NCBI GenBank assembly: GCA_017416685.1
Contig: JAFQBN010000005.1
Coordinates: 1-64,000 of the forward strand
DNA: 64,000 bases
Direction of reading: 5' to 3'
DNA from: Oscillospiraceae bacterium
GTDB lineage: Bacteria; Bacillota; Clostridia; Oscillospirales; Oscillospiraceae
Shown: piece by piece, positions 61,801 through 64,000 of the stretch
Layout: each line of letters starts with the position of its first letter
Numbering within the stretch: position 1 is the first letter of the stretch
Notes under the pieces: model-generated
Told to the model about the DNA's origin: nothing
The model's input: only the letters and a program-made list of their open reading frames with translations
The model's database searches: none
Program-made: the position numbers and the translations under genes

Positions 61801-63637
61801 CCCCGCTGATCTGGACCGCCTGCAGCAGGTCTTTGCCGGGCGGCAGGTCTATATCGTGGCCGGCGGCGACGTGGTAGCCAACGCCTCGGCTTACAGCGCC
61901 GATGCCCGTCCCGGCTCCATCCATCAGCGCAACCATATCATCTTCCGCCGCTCCGGCGAAAAACAGCCTGATCTGTCCTGCATCACCGGCAATGTCCTGC
62001 AGCTGAAGCTGCCCCCCCACCTGCAGGACATCAGCTCCTCCCGCATCCGGGAAAACGTAGATCTGAACCGGGACATTTCCACGTTCATTGACCCCGTCAT
62101 TCAGGACTTCATCTATCAAAACGGTCTGTACCTGCGGGATGCACAGAACAAGGCCGTCCTCAGTCAGGGAGACTTCCATTTCCAATGGGTCGATCAGCCG
62201 GACGAGGCACTGCTGGACCGCGCCGTCTCCATCCACCCGGGCCTTGCCCCCCTGCGCAGCACCATTGTCCGCAGCCGCGACCGGATGCTGCTGCTCCGAG
62301 ATCTGTCCGACCCGGATAAGCTGTTCGGCTGGGTCAGTTACCGCACACTGTCCTGCGCCCAGCTGTTTTCCGCCCTGAACGACCCGGAGCTTGCCCAGCG
62401 TATCCGCCTGCAGTCGGCCGGCTCTGTGCTGCTCATCACTGCCATCCACACCGCCGCCGAGCGGCGCTATCAGGACCCTGCCCAACTGCTGCTGAGCGAA
62501 CTGCTGGCCCGCTGTGTGGAGGTGGACTGCGCCTATGCACTGTATCATCCCCATATGGGCCATTGCAACGACGAAACCGCCGGCCTGCTGCGGCGTCAGG
62601 GGTTCCGTCCCGTGGACGGCCGTTCTGATCTGTATCAGGTGGATATGCATGCACCCATCGTCCTCATTCAGAATCTGGAAACCACTATTCAGCAGCCTTT
62701 GGCTCAGAATCCCCGGGTGCTGCGCACCCTGCGCCGCTGCCATGAACGGCTGCAGCTGGCCATTGCCGGGCTGTACCCCGGCAGTCTGGTGCTGACCCTG
62801 TCCTCCGACGTGATCCATCACCGCCTGCTGGAAAAGATCACCGCCATCAACAACGTACCCATCACCCCCACCGTTCCCCGAACTCTGGGCGAGTGCATGT
62901 GCGTTCCCTTCGGCAAGCTCCTGCGCAGCAAGGTAGTCCCCAACACGGTGACCAAGACCCTCCACACCGACAAGGTGTTCGAACCCGATCTGCGCACCAA
63001 TACCATCGAGGCCTTCCCCAACTACTCTCCCATCCCCACCCAGATACGCACCATCAAGTCCTTCGACCGCCCGGTCATTCTGGTGGATGACCTGATGCAT
63101 CCCGGCAACCGCATCCGGGCGCTGGATCCCCTGCTGCAGCAGGAAAAGATCGACGTCAAGACCGTGCTGGTGGGTGTGCTGTCCGGCTACGGACGGGATC
63201 TGATGCAGCTGCGCGGCCGTCCGGTGGACAGCGTGTATTTCGTTCCCCGCATGCGCCGATGGTTTGTGGAGTCTACCCTCTATCCTTTCATCGGCGGCGA
63301 TACTGTCCGCCGTCCTGCGGCCCCTGTACCCGGCCTGCTGCCCGGAATCAATCACATTCTGCCCTACGCCCGCCCCACCTTCCACAGCGAATGCTCCGAC
63401 GAGACCATCTTCGATCTGTCCCGCTGCTGTTTGGAAAACGCCCGGGCCGTAATGCAGGTGCTGGAGGCTGAGTACCGCAACCTGTACGCCCGCAACCTGA
63501 CTTTGGGCCGCCTGCCCGAGGCGGTCATTCTGCCCCTGTGTCCCGACAAGGGCAGCTGCGTGTCCTACGACCCCAATCTGGCCGCATCGGTCTATCTGGA
63601 AAACGATTTGGAACTGCTGATGCGCGCCCACTCCTGA
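58844..63637 (+). CDS. Giant multidomain protein: HD domain, helical repeats, NadD-like nucleotidyltransferase, GNAT-like segment, phosphoribosyltransferase
   Basis: 1597 residues in one uninterrupted frame. An HD-type hydrolase fold lies at about 170-260: VHYIAM, then HD at 214-215 in AASHDLGKFG, SNHSTWD and IYADFRA. A long helical, HEAT-like region spans about 370-900. A nucleotidyltransferase starts at 912 with VAFFPGTFDPFTLSH and closes with ISSSRIREN at 1063-1071. Its first active-site His is replaced by Thr923, while His926 is kept. A GNAT-like segment is at about 1120-1290. A phosphoribosyltransferase-like end carries the PRPP motif VILVDDLMHPGNR at 1411-1423. Cytoplasmic, no signal. 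The parts suggest nucleotide or NAD-type metabolism; the real function is unknown. AAAGGCGGCGTTACT precedes the ATG. The next gene starts 17 nt after the stop. Confidence 0.85.
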   Translation: MHEKLIQQLTTHTAERLAARRLPFAPTKRAAMALLHTPSWTDGLSALLPLEGHLSCQTVVELCSDILPRLCREPEGGWLDFCYRYAKSLMFPAGNFAPDAEEYSDGANLLLCAMQVLFEYEGESLPFDNARHFRFLKEEQWRSCDNGREYGRFLTALRQEYVYELMRLSEELTEYETLSHIAGVHYIAMTAAEGLRRAGVSVDLSLVSAAAASHDLGKFGCRPGERVPHLHYYYTDQWLLAHRMENVSLIASNHSTWDLELEALSAESLCLIYADFRARQTSDESGRLITTLMPLEQAFRAVLTKLENVDDAKLRRYEFVYGKLVDFEDYLRRLGVDVDLTGTPGTPLPAKDPAVMTPDEMVAAVTTLSVSHNLELMHALSSERQFGNIIEAARSAKDWKQLRAYLDVFEEYFTYLSARQKEQALAFLYELLVHREGDIRRQAGALMGQIIARFHLGYRKQLPADAPTDPAEEAPFVLWEKFLNKLIYPDHKTTQPQRAHIGYTLKLVVAALLEHCRAEDTDRFVAALLKFYTDPEHMQPDTAFTLLDALHDLPAHLYDEQTTDDLIEFAAHFALRGELRLKVAALRFLLTLSSSLPDHVPAGRRIAQIARSADPGSDLPMIFLQYKLLETSGEDTSRHHALLHERDITGEVFLNNLKTATPWIIKSLNIELLVDQVEHGRHAQILHIATHLSNLVKVAERVVVRHAAGEALVRLIPLLSREQRNEVVVELGKGLEMGQYEISKYIPDYLGEAALFLHPNELDEQITGLKKLLGSPMDSVVSVALSTIGVLLQHYPEYPARFPEAEEVYETRRQDLLGMLLQGLAHYRQSVRQEAMLVIGKYLFESSLLSMEEKTHTFSLIYQKLLFLLQADPNEERLTFFYRTSALSHIYRFLSLYRLDHGPMSFSTPEKVAFFPGTFDPFTLSHKGIVQAIRDMGFEVYLAVDEFSWSKKAQPHLIRRQIVSMSIAGDFHVHLFPDNIPVNLANPADLDRLQQVFAGRQVYIVAGGDVVANASAYSADARPGSIHQRNHIIFRRSGEKQPDLSCITGNVLQLKLPPHLQDISSSRIRENVDLNRDISTFIDPVIQDFIYQNGLYLRDAQNKAVLSQGDFHFQWVDQPDEALLDRAVSIHPGLAPLRSTIVRSRDRMLLLRDLSDPDKLFGWVSYRTLSCAQLFSALNDPELAQRIRLQSAGSVLLITAIHTAAERRYQDPAQLLLSELLARCVEVDCAYALYHPHMGHCNDETAGLLRRQGFRPVDGRSDLYQVDMHAPIVLIQNLETTIQQPLAQNPRVLRTLRRCHERLQLAIAGLYPGSLVLTLSSDVIHHRLLEKITAINNVPITPTVPRTLGECMCVPFGKLLRSKVVPNTVTKTLHTDKVFEPDLRTNTIEAFPNYSPIPTQIRTIKSFDRPVILVDDLMHPGNRIRALDPLLQQEKIDVKTVLVGVLSGYGRDLMQLRGRPVDSVYFVPRMRRWFVESTLYPFIGGDTVRRPAAPVPGLLPGINHILPYARPTFHSECSDETIFDLSRCCLENARAVMQVLEAEYRNLYARNLTLGRLPEAVILPLCPDKGSCVSYDPNLAASVYLENDLELLMRAHS

Positions 63638-63653
63638 CCGGAGGTGACCCCGC

Positions 63654-64000
63654 TTGTATTATTACCGATATCAAGACAGCGCCCTCGCCTCTTTTGAGCC
63701 GCTGGACGGCTTTGTCTCCGCTCCGCCCCCGGCAGATGGCCAACTGTTCGTTGCCGTCCATGGCGACAGCGTACTGGGTCGCGGCAGCTTTCGGGTCGAC
63801 CACCCCGGTCAGCTCACAGACCCCCACAGTCTGAACGTACTGGACGCCTCCCGCCTGTCTCAAACAGAACCGGACGGTCCCGTTTCTGCCGCATTGGCGC
63901 GGGGACAGCTGACGGCGGTCAATGTGGACCGCCCCTGCTGGCAGACACGTTTGACTGCACCCACCCCCGGCAAAAAGCGGGTCAACATTCTTGCCATCGG
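63654..64000 (+). CDS. Unknown protein, N-terminal part (gene runs off the window)
   Basis: A TTG start at 63654 lies 8 nt after GGAGGTGA and opens a frame that stays open to the window end (115 complete codons). It begins (M)YYYRYQDSALASFEPLDG and reaches KKRVNILAIG, which looks like the first strand of a Rossmann-type domain. I cannot assign a family. The 16-nt gap to the giant fusion gene implies a shared operon and probably a shared pathway. Confidence 0.65.
   Translation, partial: MYYYRYQDSALASFEPLDGFVSAPPPADGQLFVAVHGDSVLGRGSFRVDHPGQLTDPHSLNVLDASRLSQTEPDGPVSAALARGQLTAVNVDRPCWQTRLTAPTPGKKRVNILAI

Noticed and set aside
58781..63631. 1616-codon open frame opposite the fusion gene
   Set aside because: It mirrors the coding strand's GC-rich codons, has no plausible ribosome-binding site or domain, and the plus strand shows clear motifs.

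Overview
The window is GC-rich (about 60% by eye), gene-dense chromosomal DNA from a spore-forming, low-branching Gram-positive of the class Clostridia. The gene complement best fits an Oscillospiraceae-type gut bacterium (the Flavonifractor/Oscillibacter side of the order); I do not name a species. The reasons are an uninterrupted sigK, spoVAD-spoVAE, AddAB instead of RecBCD, a T-box in front of valS, an LTA-synthase-type sulfatase, IreB, YqhQ (DUF1385) and consensus sigma-A promoters (TTGACA-N17-TATAAT). I see no prophage, insertion sequence, CRISPR array or rRNA operon. The long ORFs opposite real genes are artefacts of GC-rich codons.

Layout. 1-1100: the 5' part of valS with its T-box leader. 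1158-5325: an amino-sugar catabolic operon (nagA, nagB-like, nanA/dapA-like) divergent from a LacI regulator, with candidate operators. 5367-9900: an LTA-synthase-like enzyme, uracil-DNA glycosylase, tRNA-Leu(UAG), sigK and a membrane protein. 10066-11328: ruvX and a flavodoxin/ferredoxin (EFR1) protein. 11343-14907: a copper operon (copA with a C-terminal CopZ-like domain, csoR, two half-size TauE/SafE genes). 15031-15894: DUF378, a structured RNA that is probably 6S RNA, and DUF1292. 16114-18657: a class A PBP. 18864-21803: an ACT-domain protein (PheB type), hom and lysC. 21869-27466: pgsA, rimO, recX, recA, prmC and a DUF1385 protein. 27548-31094: a lipoprotein/response regulator/histidine kinase operon.

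31284-35619: a YigZ-family gene, a 440-bp repeat-rich spacer, an AT-richer two-gene module (XRE repressor and an 80-aa protein, divergent, with three 15-bp palindromes over both promoters), hflX, a flavin reductase, a FUSC-type membrane protein with a large dyad in front, and rpmE. 35736-43486: addB-pdxK-like-addA, overlapping genes. 43603-47985: guaB, acyl-ACP thioesterase, a CpXC zinc-ribbon protein, spoVAE and spoVAD. 48100-49386: trmN6-like, ireB and a small unknown gene. 49430-52157: metY and a secreted LRR/SLH protein. 52346-57454: polA, a membrane protein, rimI, a second GNAT and tsaD. 57507-58695: a TrmH-family methyltransferase and a small membrane protein. 58844-63637: one gene for a 1597-residue protein that appears to join an HD hydrolase, a helical-repeat region, a NadD-like nucleotidyltransferase, a GNAT-like segment and a phosphoribosyltransferase. 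A partner gene follows and runs off the window.

The best candidates for undescribed biology are the five-part fusion enzyme with its downstream partner, and the compact repressor/operator switch at 32366-32922. Next come the 33-bp dyad in front of the FUSC-like transporter, the CopA-CopZ fusion that keeps a start codon and a purine-rich upstream sequence, and the internal start in lysC. All functional calls come from reading motifs and gene order; no database search was run.
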